Assembly: GCA_025618425.1 (NCBI GenBank)
Contig: CM046849.1
Span: forward strand, 28,670,321 to 28,734,320
Source: Heliocidaris tuberculata
Taxonomy: Eukaryota; Echinodermata; Echinoidea; Camarodonta; Echinometridae
Direction of reading: 5' to 3'
DNA length: 64,000 nucleotides
Shown piece by piece: positions 55,357 through 64,000 of the stretch. The position numbers and the translations under genes were made by a program. The notes under the pieces are model-generated. The model did not search any database, had not been told where the DNA came from, and worked only from the letters and a program-made list of their open reading frames with translations. Position 1 is the first letter of the stretch. Every line of letters begins with the position of its first letter.

Positions 55357-58158
55357 TTATCACTATCACCGATCTTCATACGTGCCTTTTTCTTCTCAAA
55401 CATTACCATCCAAATTTCTCGACCACTGCCCGTCGCATTTTATTGTCATCACTGTACATACCGCCTCAGTAGCGAGATGTACATTGTACTAACCATTCGT
55501 GTTGTAGACGATTCCATTGAAGAATTCTGGACACTGCATCTCCACGATCCCAGGTGGACTTGCTTTCCAGCACTGGATCTCGTCGTAGTAACTCGGACAG
55601 TATGTGCCTGTAATATTTAATGTTTCGAAAGTCATGAGTGGGATATAACGTTTCCGACAACTTGAGTTTCTTGACAGCACCATAACGCAATCCCTTTCAT
55701 TATTAATTACTCGAAAATAATCATGACAGTGTTGCAACATTCAGATTTTGGGTGGACCTGAACAAGTCGTGAGGGACATCAAAATGATATTGCCCAAGCG
55801 GAAACCGCATCGTGTGAGGCAGCCTTTCACCAAGACAGATCTTTCAAGAAAAGGAAAAGCATATCATTTCGCTCAATGCATTTCTTTATTTCTGACAGAA
55901 TGTCCGTTGGGCATGCAATGAATATCTACGTTGAAATTCCTTTACCTTGGATTCTCGTAAGCTGAAACATACAGTGCTCGGGGAAATTTCTATCAATCAA
56001 AAAGTTTCATCGTGTCTTACCTAAGTAATAGGCGCCATTGTGTCCTGAATTTCCAGAAAAATTAAAGGTATTTTATAGAAAAGTTGCCTTAATATTTACG
56101 GAATCAGTTGTGTTGACATATTGATATTAAGAACAAAAACAGTTTAGCGGTTAGTCATGTGGTCAAGAATTTCATGAAAATTTTGGGTTTTTTTTCCTGG
56201 GATTAAAGATAAACATGATAAAGTTGAGTTCTGGGGCCTGTAACATAAAGAGATTCAATCAAATCTTACGATCAATTGTAACTCTTCAGTACATGGTTTG
56301 CCATAGACTTACGATTGATATCAATTGTAAGAGTGATTTATCTGTTTATGTTACAGGCCACTGATCTCGCGATTACATTGTGAAAGAAGCTATTCCAAAG
56401 CAATAATAATATTGTTAAAGGTTGATCAGTTCTAAATAAGAATTGGTATGTGTGTACTATGAGATTTGGGAATCATCAAATTGATAAGAATTTCCCCAAT
56501 CTCGCTAAAAAGCACATGCACTGCACACAGAAATTAGTATATGGAAGTGCACACACATGTGACATGAATGTTCGGCCCGAACTGTTCAGCTATTTCTTGT
56601 CGAATACATGTATGATGGCATTTGAAGAGCAATCCTTTGCAAGAGACATTTCTACTATGATGTTATTTCAAACTGACATTAATCATAAATAGAATGAAAA
56701 AGCTTACAATTTATATTCACCTTTCTCAGAACCCATCCCTCCTAAAGGAGAATGAAAACCTGGGGGGAAATCAATTTTAATGAAAAGAGAGGATAGAGAG
56801 AAGCAATTTTTAAAAAGTTCCATAAAAATCGGTTACGAAATGAAAAAGTTATGAAAGTTTGAAAAGTCTCAATTTACTTTCTATGGCGATCCTCAAATTC
56901 GCAATGTTGCTTCAAAGTGACAGGTTTAGTAGTACAGCACTCCATTATGTTTTGTACAAAAAATTTCATATTTTCCCCATTATCTCTCAAGGTGCAGCTT
57001 GTCTCCTTCTCAGCTCAAGATATACATGTATTTATTTGACACAACATATGTTGAGTTCACAAAAAGACAAGCAGCATCTTTAGAGATAATGGAGAAAATA
57101 TGAAAATTTGGGTACAAAACATATTGAGAGTTGTACTACTATAAACCTGCCATTTTAAAGCAACATTGCCAATTTGAGGATCGCCATAGAAAGTAAATTG
57201 AGACTTTTCAAACTTTCATAACTTTTTTCATTTGGTAACCGATTCTGATGGAACTTTTTTTTAAATTGCTTCTCTCTGTCCTCTCTTTTCTTTAAAATGG
57301 ATATTTCAGCAGGTTTCATTCTCCTTTAAGCTATACGACATACATGGTCCTATGCCGAAACGATGATCAACAATAATGATATCTTTATTTTAAAAAAAAG
57401 GATACCTGAACATAAATCTTAACAATACCTGTATAACTTTATAATTATATACCTGTATATTTTTATGCTTCAAATTATACAAAAATAAGGCAAGTAGTGT
57501 AGTATAAAGGAACAAAAAGAAGGGAGCACTTCATAAAGAAGAATGTGGTAATTTAGAAGAACCATGTTGAAAATGAACATGATGATGAACAAAAAGCACG
57601 GAGAATATTTCCGTTAAAGTTAAGTGAAGTGAAGACTGATATAGCAATACCTCCATTTTCCGCTTCAAAATCAAAGTACATGGGCTCCATAAGCTTGCGG
57701 AGAGTACATTGGTCAATGGGGTTGCTGTAGTTGAAACCATAAGTGTCGGCAGCAAGTTTCACTTGGGCCTCGAAGCTAGACGCATTTAACAACTGATTCT
57801 CGGGCTCTTCAATGGGACTCTCCGACGGGGTATTGGGTGCATCGGTAGGGGGATGGGTAGTGGGCCCACGGATCAGATAGGTCATCTCCATTTTGGCTGT
57901 GGTGTTTGGGGCTGTCGCATTGGAGTCGGGAGTCGGCGTTGGCGCATCCGACGTGGCGTTGTCGGCCCCGGATTCTAGTTGCAGCGAGGCATTGGTGGAA
58001 GACGGAGTTTGTTGCGTGGAAGATGAAACGAGAGATGAAGTCGTGCCACCGACTGGTGCAGTCTGGTTCAGGTCACTTGGTGGCGTAACTTCGGCAGGGT
58101 CCGTCTGGCAGTTCACTGGTGTGAGCAAGAGACACAGCGCCGCTCCGACCGTTAAAAC
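46423..58158 (-). CDS. Receptor 2: class B GPCR, CRH/DH44-receptor-like, with a very long C-tail
   Basis: Eleven coding exons: 57651-58158, 55494-55607, 54274-54365, 53384-53487, 52531-52651, 51304-51457, 50378-50453, 49832-49892, 49058-49143, 48113-48296 and 46423-47562. They total 2640 nt, exactly 880 codons including the stop, with every junction in phase. The start exon is not identified. Order: end of signal peptide, mucin-like Ser/Thr/Pro-rich segment, six-Cys hormone domain, seven TM segments, 379-residue tail. FFWMFVEG in TM3, TKLRAS and QYRK in loop 3, LLPLLG in TM6, QGFF in TM7 and a terminal T-P-V all point to corticotropin-releasing-hormone / diuretic-hormone-44 receptors, which signal at the plasma membrane mainly through Gs. 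Loop 2 has Cys-Leu rather than Cys-Trp and TM6 has Ile rather than Thr. Class B is certain; CRH-type is likely. Confidence 0.93.
48113..48296 (-). CDS. Receptor 2 exon 11: TM6, loop 3 and TM7
   Basis: The exon is 184 nt, acceptor ATCCTACAG, donor GAG|GTAAGA. It encodes [35 protein letters not shown] and [17 protein letters not shown]. It matches receptor 1 in length and phase. The TM6 Thr position is Ile. The longest open frame through these coordinates is in another frame and is a shadow. Confidence 0.94.
49058..49143 (-). CDS. Receptor 2 exon 10: TM5 end and intracellular loop 3
   Basis: The exon is 86 nt, acceptor TTTCCAG, donor ACAG|GTATGT. It encodes [14 protein letters not shown], then [14 protein letters not shown] and two bases of Arg. 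TKLRAS, followed by E-T-x-Q-Y-R-K once spliced, closely matches loop 3 of CRH receptors and is the strongest subfamily evidence in the window. Confidence 0.94.
49193..49420. mobile_element. MITE D copy (receptor 2 intron 9), opposite orientation
   Basis: TAAGCCAGATCGTAATTA at the left and TAATTACGAAGGGGCTTA at the right. Interior: GGTACAAATGACCCTGAAAT and ATGACCTTTATCTGCACATG. It matches 4416-4676 in reverse. It begins about 50 nt upstream of the exon 10 acceptor in transcript direction. Confidence 0.78.
49526..49696. repeat. (TA)n(TG)n ... (TA)n compound microsatellite
   Basis: About 56 bp of TA, 32 bp of TG, a G6 run, then a second 45-bp TA block, all in receptor 2 intron 9. The two TA blocks could pair with each other or form cruciforms. 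The Tyr/Ile open frames are artefacts. Confidence 0.93.
49832..49892 (-). CDS. Receptor 2 exon 9: loop 2 Cys and TM5
   Basis: The exon is 61 nt, acceptor GAAACAG, donor TTG|GTAAGT. It encodes [26 protein letters not shown] is shared with receptor 1. The Trp that almost always follows this Cys in class B receptors is Leu. Confidence 0.92.
50231..50315. repeat. (CT)n microsatellite
   Basis: A C10 run followed by about 75 bp of CT repeat with occasional A. It lies in receptor 2 intron 8, about 60 bp downstream of the exon 8 donor. Confidence 0.9.
50378..50453 (-). CDS. Receptor 2 exon 8: TM4 and first part of loop 2
   Basis: The exon is 76 nt, acceptor TTTAAAG, donor GATGA|GTAAGC. It starts with two bases completing Gly of GWG, then [18 protein letters not shown] and SSPSED plus two bases of Asp. 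It is the only TM4 exon found; no counterpart was found in receptor 1. Two A-rich interruptions weaken the pyrimidine tract before the acceptor, but the phase fits both neighbours exactly. Confidence 0.88.
50998..51034. repeat. (AT)n microsatellite
   Basis: About 34 bp of pure AT in receptor 2 intron 7. Confidence 0.9.
51304..51457 (-). CDS. Receptor 2 exon 7: TM3 and start of TM4
   Basis: The exon is 154 nt, acceptor TTGTTCAG, donor GGG|GTAAGT. It encodes [36 protein letters not shown], then [12 protein letters not shown]. The TNFFWMF and EGxYLHT pattern with Trp-x-Cys-Arg before TM3 is typical of CRH receptors. The Cys is expected to pair with the loop-2 Cys in exon 9. Confidence 0.95.
51988..52166. 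repeat. T-rich low-complexity block
   Basis: Runs of TTTTC, GTTTGTTT units and poly-T ending in a G10 run, in receptor 2 intron 6. The Phe/Leu-rich plus-strand open frames are artefacts. Confidence 0.85.
52180..52385. repeat. Degenerate tandem repeat of about 30 bp
   Basis: Recurring GGAATTATGAACCC-like and CTTCGGAATxACGAACC-like units (ATGAACCCGAAT, TCACGAACCTTCCG, TTATGAACCCTTAG, TTACGAACTTTCGG), about six diverged copies in receptor 2 intron 6. Noncoding. Confidence 0.55.
52531..52651 (-). CDS. Receptor 2 exon 6: loop 1 and TM2
   Basis: The exon is 121 nt, acceptor TTCTGCAG, donor TCG|GTAAGT. It encodes [17 protein letters not shown], a hydrophobic segment with two Met, then [13 protein letters not shown]-x-R-N-x-I-H is the family TM2 motif and carries the polar-network His. 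Confidence 0.94.
53384..53487 (-). CDS. Receptor 2 exon 5: TM1
   Basis: The exon is 104 nt, acceptor TTCTTCAG, donor CAA|GTAAGT. It encodes [18 protein letters not shown], then [16 protein letters not shown] and two bases of Lys. GYSLS is the TM1 signature. Length and phase equal the receptor 1 exon. Confidence 0.93.
54274..54365 (-). CDS. Receptor 2 exon 4: end of hormone-binding domain, Cys5 and Cys6
   Basis: The exon is 92 nt, acceptor TTACACAG, donor GAC|GTAAGT. It encodes [16 protein letters not shown], then [14 protein letters not shown]. The N-G-S-W and Y-S-E-C pattern matches CRH-type receptors. It completes a split Asp codon from the preceding exon and ends in phase 0. Confidence 0.93.
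54664..54888. mobile_element. MITE A copy 2, telomere-like interior (receptor 2 intron 3)
   Basis: Same inverted ends and interior order as 2112-2317: CATTTGCTCCTGCGACAATT, telomere-like CCTAAA/CCCTAA units at about 54724-54770, the TGACCTTGACC block, then inverted GTCGCAGGA. It lies in an intron of the other paralogue, at a different position, so it is an independent insertion. Confidence 0.78.
55035..55352. repeat. CAT/ATC-rich region with a pure (CAT)n core
   Basis: An imperfect CATCAT tract (55035-55140) and a pure run at about 55303-55352, in receptor 2 intron 3 just downstream of exon 3 in transcript direction. The His-rich and Ile-rich open frames are artefacts. Confidence 0.88.
55494..55607 (-). 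CDS. Receptor 2 exon 3: hormone-binding domain, Cys2 to Cys4
   Basis: The exon is 114 nt, acceptor ATTACAG, donor AATG|GTTAGT. It encodes [16 protein letters not shown], then [15 protein letters not shown] and [20 protein letters not shown] is identical to receptor 1. The stretch [10 protein letters not shown] resembles the FFYGVRYNTT segment of vertebrate CRH receptors. Confidence 0.94.
56215..56740. mobile_element. MITE C copy 3, interrupted (receptor 2 intron 2)
   Basis: It starts GATAAAGTTGAGTTCTGG and has the family interior (ATGCACTGCACACAGAAATT, GTTCGGCCCGAACTGTTCAG). It is split by a 124-bp palindromic insert at 56236-56359. The right end runs up to foldback element B at 56742. Confidence 0.75.
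56236..56359. mobile_element. Palindromic MITE nested in MITE C
   Basis: The ends GGCCTGTAACATAAA and TTTATGTTACAGGCC are near-perfect inverted repeats. The interior TCTTACGATCAATTG and CAATTGTAAGAGTGA continues the hairpin. It interrupts MITE C right after its GTTCTGG start. Confidence 0.82.
56742..57329. mobile_element. Foldback element B copy 2 (receptor 2 intron 2)
   Basis: Same ends and internal inverted halves as 3521-4086, with scattered substitutions. It lies directly beside a copy of MITE C, whose right end is near 56740. Confidence 0.85.
57651..58158 (-). CDS. Receptor 2 exon 2: signal-peptide end, mucin-like segment, Cys1
   Basis: The exon is 508 nt, acceptor TTACATAG, donor GGAG|GTATTG. 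It starts [18 protein letters not shown], a hydrophobic signal core lacking its Met, so a short upstream coding exon must exist. About 110 residues rich in Thr, Ser, Pro and Asn follow, with seven N-glycosylation sequons over the exon, then [11 protein letters not shown] with Cys1. This extracellular stalk is far longer than the counterpart in receptor 1 and looks heavily glycosylated. Confidence 0.88.
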
Positions 58159-60179
58159 CTATGTAAAAGAACAAACAACAGAAAAGGAAATCAATTTACA
58201 GCCGCAGATTTCATACATCCGAGCTTGTATACAATGCATGGAGGAGTTTTGACGATGCTATCACCCGATTCCAATTACGGGCAGCATTCCTTTTTACATT
58301 TACCATGTATACTAGACTAGTATACTAGTGAAAAATTTCATAATCTTATAAAAAAACAACTCCAGATGAGCAAATCATAAGATATACAGCAGAAGGTCGT
58401 ATTAACTCTTCGGCGTTTTCCTTCATCTTGCATAAGCTGGTTTATGGGGGAGGGGTTGTTAGAAGGGGTTTAGGGAGCATTTGCGCAAGAGATGCTAAGC
58501 CCTTGGGCTTTATTTTGCAAGTAATGTATTAGCTTAGTTAGTTAAAGGGAAGTCCATCCGGGCATGCAGAATATCAGCAGAAAAAAAAATAAATCTGTGA
58601 AATGTGAGAAAAGGCCGGGAAAGGATGAAAAAGTTTTAGAGCTTTGCTTGATCAAAGACAAACTTGCAACCATATAGCTTTCCTTGTATTACGAGTTTCT
58701 CTCCATTTCATTTTGACATTGAATAATCATAAATGGGAAAATTTTCTGCGAAGAAAATATCTCATCTTAGCCGTGCCCTAGATAAGTAATTGGATACAGT
58801 TTTTTGCATACTTCTATATATCAAATAGATCTATTCATTCCTCTATTAAAATCGAAAAATATTGATATTGTTCGGTGTACAGAGCCAGAAGAGGCCTACT
58901 CGCGAAGAAAATCGCTGCGGCAGCAATGCCGATTTGCGTTTGATCGATCACAAACTTAAAAAGAAAATGCATATAATCTGATCCTTTATTCAATATTTCT
59001 TAAGCTCTCACGCCTTTTTCCCCCTCTTATTTTTCCTCTTTCTACTAAAACCAGCTTGATAATCATGTTGAACTTTCCCTGTACATCACTGAGATTTCCC
59101 GAAAGATTGCCAAGAAATATTATTCAGTTCAATCAGGGTTTTAATTACCACACATGAAATGTACCGTATATCTTTGTTTTGACCCACTGCCTACGGGAAC
59201 CGAGTGGACCCTGTATTAAGCCTATGGGAATGAGAGAATTCAGAAGTCAACGGGTTAAGTGCAACATGCCATGCCCCTCAAACGAATTATTTAACCCGTT
59301 GTCTATTGGAACCGGGTGATCTCTGTAACTCTGTAGATATGGTAACTTTGTAGAGGCTTGATAAAATCTGAGCTGCCTGGCCTTACATGCTATCAGTGTA
59401 TGTAATATGGTGTAAAAATGAAGCCCAGGGGGGAAAAGCACTTCAAAATCATCATGTGCTTCACAAAAGTAAACATATGCAAGTGACCGGAAATGCCAGA
59501 CTCATTTTCCCCCATAGACTCAGTGTTATACTAAAGCGTATGGCCATACGCTTTCGTAAATGGGAGCATTCAGTCATAGATATCTTAATAATAGCATTTT
59601 ATTTTTGAAAACCTTTCTATGCCTGGCTATTTATTTATCCTTCTGAACATCATTATACAAGACAGATATCAAAATTCAACAATTTATTAAATCAAGCCTC
59701 CACAAAGTTACCAAATCCCTTTAAGCCTATGTGAATTAGAGAGTTCAGTGGTGAATGGGTTAACATTAATTTATTAAATTGTACATTAGTTTCAAAAATG
59801 AAAAAAAAAAATCATTTCGATTCAGTAAAAAAAAAATAGATGTTCCATTCTGTCTCTATGATCATGATGATCATGTTGGTTAGCAGACGTACATTTTCAT
59901 GACATAGTAAGTTACCCCATCTTCAATTGATTTAGTTTGCTTTCTGCCGTCCATAAAAACAAAAATCAATACATTATATCACCATTGTAATAATGATATA
60001 GATATTAATGATGACGATGATGGTGATGATGATGATTATGACAATTCCAACAAACACTGAAGACGACCCCAATCCGTTCACTTTAAATTAAGAATTCCCT
60101 TGCTAGTTTGTTTTGTTTTGGGGTTTTTCAGTAATCTTTAATTGATTCCACTACAAAACAATACATAAAAATCAACATA

Positions 60180-60184
<5 letters not shown>

Positions 60185-60215
<31 letters not shown>
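60185..60215. repeat. (AT)n microsatellite
   Basis: About 30 bp of pure AT, followed 55 bp later by a C16 tract. Confidence 0.88.
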
Positions 60216-60218
<3 letters not shown>

Positions 60219-61441
60219 CAGATATCAACAGTAAGTAATTAATAAAATCAAGTTAGTTCTATTCCTCCCTCCCCCCCCCCCCCCCACACCCCCTTCAAAA
60301 AAAAATGTATTCTCTGTGCAAACAATAATGATCATGTTTTTGTCGAACGCAATCTCGCTGTTTTATTTTTTCTTCTTCAGCGAACAGAATGTTCAATGGG
60401 TGCGTTATCAAAGTAAGTGATATACTAGTACTTCCAATTTACGAAAAAAATATTGTGCACCTAGATTGTTTACGCAGCCGGGGAATAGACTGATTTTCTC
60501 GAAACTATCAAAAACAAACATCGCCCAGAGAATAGTTTCTGGCAGACAATTATTTTCGCATAGGCATAATATATATTTCATTTCTCCGAATGCCGATTAG
60601 AGATTAAGAGAACGTAGACGAACAAACCGCGGACAATATATCACATATTCCTGAAACTATGGCATGAGAAAGCCTAGGGGAGAAAAAGCATGATAAAAAC
60701 AAAATTACATGAGTGCACTGTCGAAAGATTTGATGGATAGTTATCGCGTATTAGATATATGAATCTCTCTACATTACTGGAGTTTAATCTCAAACCATTC
60801 AATATGTGGATTGTCAAATTGAAATATATTCAAATTATTTACATAAACATGATAAATGGAATCGATATACCATGCAGTCACATGTATGTATGTCTGAGAA
60901 AGTTATGCAACAGTTCTCGGTTTTGTTGGTTATAAAGGCGAAGCCTCCTATCTTTATTACAGTCATTTGTCCATTTGATATGCCTGGCTGCAATCACGTA
61001 ACACTATAGCTCTACCCGTTTTCATAACAGTTTTTGTGAATCTTGAAAGCAAATTCTATACTGACACATATTAAATGTGACAATTTTTGTACTTCAACAA
61101 AATATTCATGATTTTAAGTGATAAAATTCTGCTATTTATTGTTTTCATAGTGATGAAAGTAGTGGTTGTTGTTAATCATTATCATGGTGATGACTACAAG
61201 ATTTGTGAGCAAATAATCGCTAAATATGAAACTTAATTTGAATAACAAGACACCGCAAATTTACTTTTTGAACTGATCTAATTATTACTGACAGATGCGT
61301 TCTCATTTCTCTATTTTGATCACTCCTTTACAATCATGACAATTGATTTTATTCATTCCGACTTCTGAACCCACTGCCTACGGGAACAGGGCGGCTCCTG
61401 TAAAAAGCCTATGGGGATGAGAGAATACAGTAGTCAATATG

Positions 61442-61845
61442 TTAAAGGGAAACTTGAGTTCTGGGAAAGGTAAAAAATAATAATTTGTGAGCTTTCTCAT
61501 TCTTTTTTTTTATGTTAGTTTGGAAGATTATCATAGTAGGTATGTCCCCGGCAAAGGATTGCTCTTCAAAAGCTCTCACATTCAAAATATGACAAGAAAC
61601 AGCTGAAATGTTCGGGCCGAACGTTCATGCCACATGTGTGTGTGTGTGTGTGTAGTCCCATATACACATTTCTGTGTGCAGTGCATGTGACTCTCAGCAG
61701 GACAGAGTCAATTTCTTATCATTTGGGGGATTCCAAAACCTTACAGCATAATTTTTATTTGCTATATAATCAACCTTTCCCAGTTGCTTTGAGACAGTTC
61801 TTTCACAATTCGATCTCATGACCAGAACTCTACTTTATCTTTAAA
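61442..61845. mobile_element. MITE C copy 4, reverse orientation
   Basis: TTAAAGGGAAACTTGAGTTC at the left and GACCAGAACTCTACTTTATC at the right; the interior is the complement of 38873-39248, including CGAACGTTCATGCCAC, a (GT)n run and GTGCAGTGCATGTGACTCTC. Confidence 0.82.
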
Positions 61846-62404
61846 TGAAAAATACTTTACAAAACACTTGGTTTCAGGGGCTACTATAGGTCATCACCTC
61901 ACCACACCACCAAATGAAATTAGAACTCATCACTTTCAATCCCATGGGCTATTGATCGTGAGGTGCACATTTAGATTAATCTAGAAAGAAACTTCTGAAA
62001 GGGGGTTAAGAAAACCGTCGCATTCTGGCGGGCCAGCCTCCTCACGCTCAGACCTATTCAAGTCTTGGGGAAAATTGATTTCCATTCCGAAAACTCGCCA
62101 CGAACCCAGCCCAAACGCCAGAGGGCGCACGACCGTTGGCATGTCTATCAAGTTGATCATTAACTCAATATTAACATGAGCACTTTCGCCTAAAATATCA
62201 TTCTAATTTAGGGGGAAGGATAAGTAAATGAATTGCATCTATCAAATACTTTTTTACAGATTATACAGTCGGATATACAAGACGTCCAATACCGCTTGAT
62301 ATAGAGAAGAAAAGGAATCCAACGAAACAATAATTATCACGCAGTAAATTTTGATATTTGAAAAACGTTCTCTCATGTCATACATCGTTCAGTTCTACCA
62401 GAAA

Positions 62405-62423
62405 GGGGGGGGGGGGGGGGGGA
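62405..62423. repeat. Poly-G tract
   Basis: About 18 G, then AGGGCGGG. G-quadruplex-capable on the plus strand. Confidence 0.85.
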
Positions 62424-62688
62424 GGGCGGGCTTTTTAACACGATCCCAAAGACCTTCGCAAAATCAACTTAAGGCAAGTTCGGTAGCCTTGTCCATCACC
62501 TAATGTAATGTGCGAACATTGAAATAATCTGAAAAAAGATTTCTTTATAAATCATAATTTGATATACAACAGGGTACTGAAATTGCCGTTAAGTTAATTT
62601 CTCGAAAGTCTTTGCAACCGCGTTTTCAGTTGTTGTTGTGTGTGTGTGTTTTTTTTAATCCAACATTACAGTAGGATACTGTAGGATA

Positions 62689-63228
62689 CCTCATCGCCAT
62701 AGGCTTGTAGGCTATCTTCCATGGCTGAATGCATTATCTGATCATGGCTAGATTCTACCTGCTTTCGAAGCATCTTTGCCCTAGAAAACGACGTTGCATC
62801 GAAAGCAATTATTGTAAAGACACCCCCCTCTCCATCGCCTACTTTTGTCATGGATCGTACATGGATTTGCACAATGATTTTTTCTGTCATGCTACCGATT
62901 TCTTGCGACCTCGATCTCTCTTGATATCAAACCGTTGTTCATTTCTGATGGATTTGTACGGGATACAAAGGGACGTGTAAAAAGAGATGGCCCACATGAT
63001 ACGTGACTGATGGCACAAGCTGAAATTGTCTCGCTCTTCTATGAAACCCAAGAGGGGAATCAAACCAAAAGCTGAGCAAATGCGAATCAGGGCGGCTATC
63101 ACAGTCAGAAAAGAAATATAGAATTGTGTTTTGATTTCGTTTTGCGCCTCCCTCTTGGTCGAAACCGTGACATTGGACACAACATCCTCTAAAGGTAGAA
63201 TAGAAATCTTGGGGGGGGGGGGGAACAA
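62689..63228 (-). other. Unassigned minus-strand open frames
   Basis: Two abutting open frames of 113 and 74 codons with normal composition. The upstream one has a hydrophobic stretch (FYISFLTVIAALIRI); the other ends with the candidate start exon for receptor 2. No family was recognised. They may be a decayed element, a 5' exon, or chance. Confidence 0.2.
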
Positions 63229-63665
63229 ACATCAGTTCAAAACATGACTGGAAGCGAATTTTTTTTCATATTGAAGGAATTCATATGAAATTATTCATTA
63301 AATTATGATTACATTATGGTTGTATAAAGTTATCCGATGTGCCGGTTAAGTTAGAATTCGAACGATTACTGTAAATAATCCGAAAAGATAGATAATTATC
63401 TTCATGTAGATGCACTTAGCGCGATGAAATCAGAAAATTAAAATGTAGAAGATTTGTAGTTGAAAAGTATATTAATCAAAACCCCATCGAATTTGTTATC
63501 CTCAATTCTAGTCCATCAAGCAGATCCCTAAGTGGGCCTCAAATGGAAATATCTAGCTGAAGATTATCTTGCAATCACATGAGATATGATTATTTATAAG
63601 AAGAAATACATAACCACCGAAAAGGTAGAAGGTAAAAATAGACGAATAAATAAAGTAACAAAAAT

Positions 63666-63888
63666 TCGGGCCTAACATTTGGGTGTAGTCCTATTAACAC
63701 ATTGCTGTGTGCAGTGCATGTGACTCTAAGCAGGACTGAGTCAATTTCCTATCATTTTGGTGATTCCAAAACTTTACAGCATATACCAATTCTTATGTGC
63801 TATATAATTAACCTTCTTTCCCAATTGCGTTGAGACAGTTTCTTTGACAATTCAATCTCATGACCAGAACTCAACTTTATCTCTTGAA
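63666..63888. mobile_element. MITE C copy 5, truncated, reverse orientation
   Basis: Begins inside the family (TTCGGGCCTAACATTTGG) and ends GACCAGAACTCAACTTTATC. It matches the right half of 61442-61845. Confidence 0.75.
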
Positions 63889-64000
63889 AATGTACAATCA
63901 AATTAAGGATTCTAGGAGATACCCCGAGACAATCCGAATACAATACATCCCTAGGACAACTCCAGCCGGACAACCAACTCCAGTCAAGTAGCTTGTCATT

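Larger units (their letters stand above)
58159..64000. other. Region upstream of receptor 2
   Basis: Receptor 2's first coding exon should be here or beyond. One candidate is a minus-strand ATG at 62721-62719 in strong Kozak context (GCCATGG), with an exon ending GATGAG|GTATCC near 62689. It would splice in phase, but gives an acidic signal-peptide N-region and a poor donor. Other contents: AT-rich DNA, two MITE C copies, a (TA)n run and poly-C/G tracts. Confidence 0.3.

Overview
The window is animal nuclear DNA: AT-rich, intron-containing, and dense in microsatellites and small foldback elements. A tRNA-headed SINE, LINE remnants and element tails ending in ATT microsatellite suggest a marine invertebrate, most likely an echinoderm such as a sea urchin. 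That taxon is inferred from repeat style and gene content, not proven. No bacterial, plasmid or viral gene, and no CRISPR array, was seen.

The only host protein-coding genes I can support are two paralogous class B (secretin-family) G-protein-coupled receptors, both on the minus strand, head to tail. Receptor 2 (coding exons 58158 down to 46423) lies upstream of receptor 1 (exons 13300 down to 679, with a proposed start exon near 37576). I rebuilt both exon by exon from splice sites and reading phase. Each shows a six-cysteine hormone-binding domain, seven membrane segments and a cytoplasmic tail. Eight matched exon pairs have identical lengths in the two genes (114, 104, 121, 154, 61, 86 and 184 nt) or lengths differing by whole codons (98 versus 92), with the same intron phases, so they are an old tandem duplication. 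Receptor 2 resembles corticotropin-releasing-hormone / diuretic-hormone-44 receptors most closely (FFWMFVEG in TM3, TKLRAS and QYRK in loop 3, a C-terminal T-P-V). Both are atypical: the Trp after the loop-2 Cys is Ile or Leu, and the TM6 Thr of the class B polar network is Leu or Ile. Receptor 1 has also lost the KLR loop-3 motif, and its TM4 exon could not be found.

Layout: 1-678, receptor 1 3' region; 679-13300, receptor 1 exons with introns full of foldback elements, a 1.45-kb GAT/GGT repeat and a SINE; 13301-37575, a proposed 24-kb first intron with a degenerate LINE, a 22-bp minisatellite and a very large inverted repeat (about 0.7-kb arms, 24719-26556); 37576-37830, proposed start exon and promoter; 37831-46422, intergenic, with a 351-bp pure GAA/purine tract and nested MITEs; 46423-58158, receptor 2; 58159-64000, upstream DNA where receptor 2's start exon should lie.

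Both receptors would act at the plasma membrane as peptide-hormone receptors, probably coupled to G proteins. Their tails differ sharply: 128 residues in receptor 1, and 379 in receptor 2 with candidate phosphorylation, PP1-docking and PDZ-binding motifs, so the duplicates probably differ in signalling and scaffolding.
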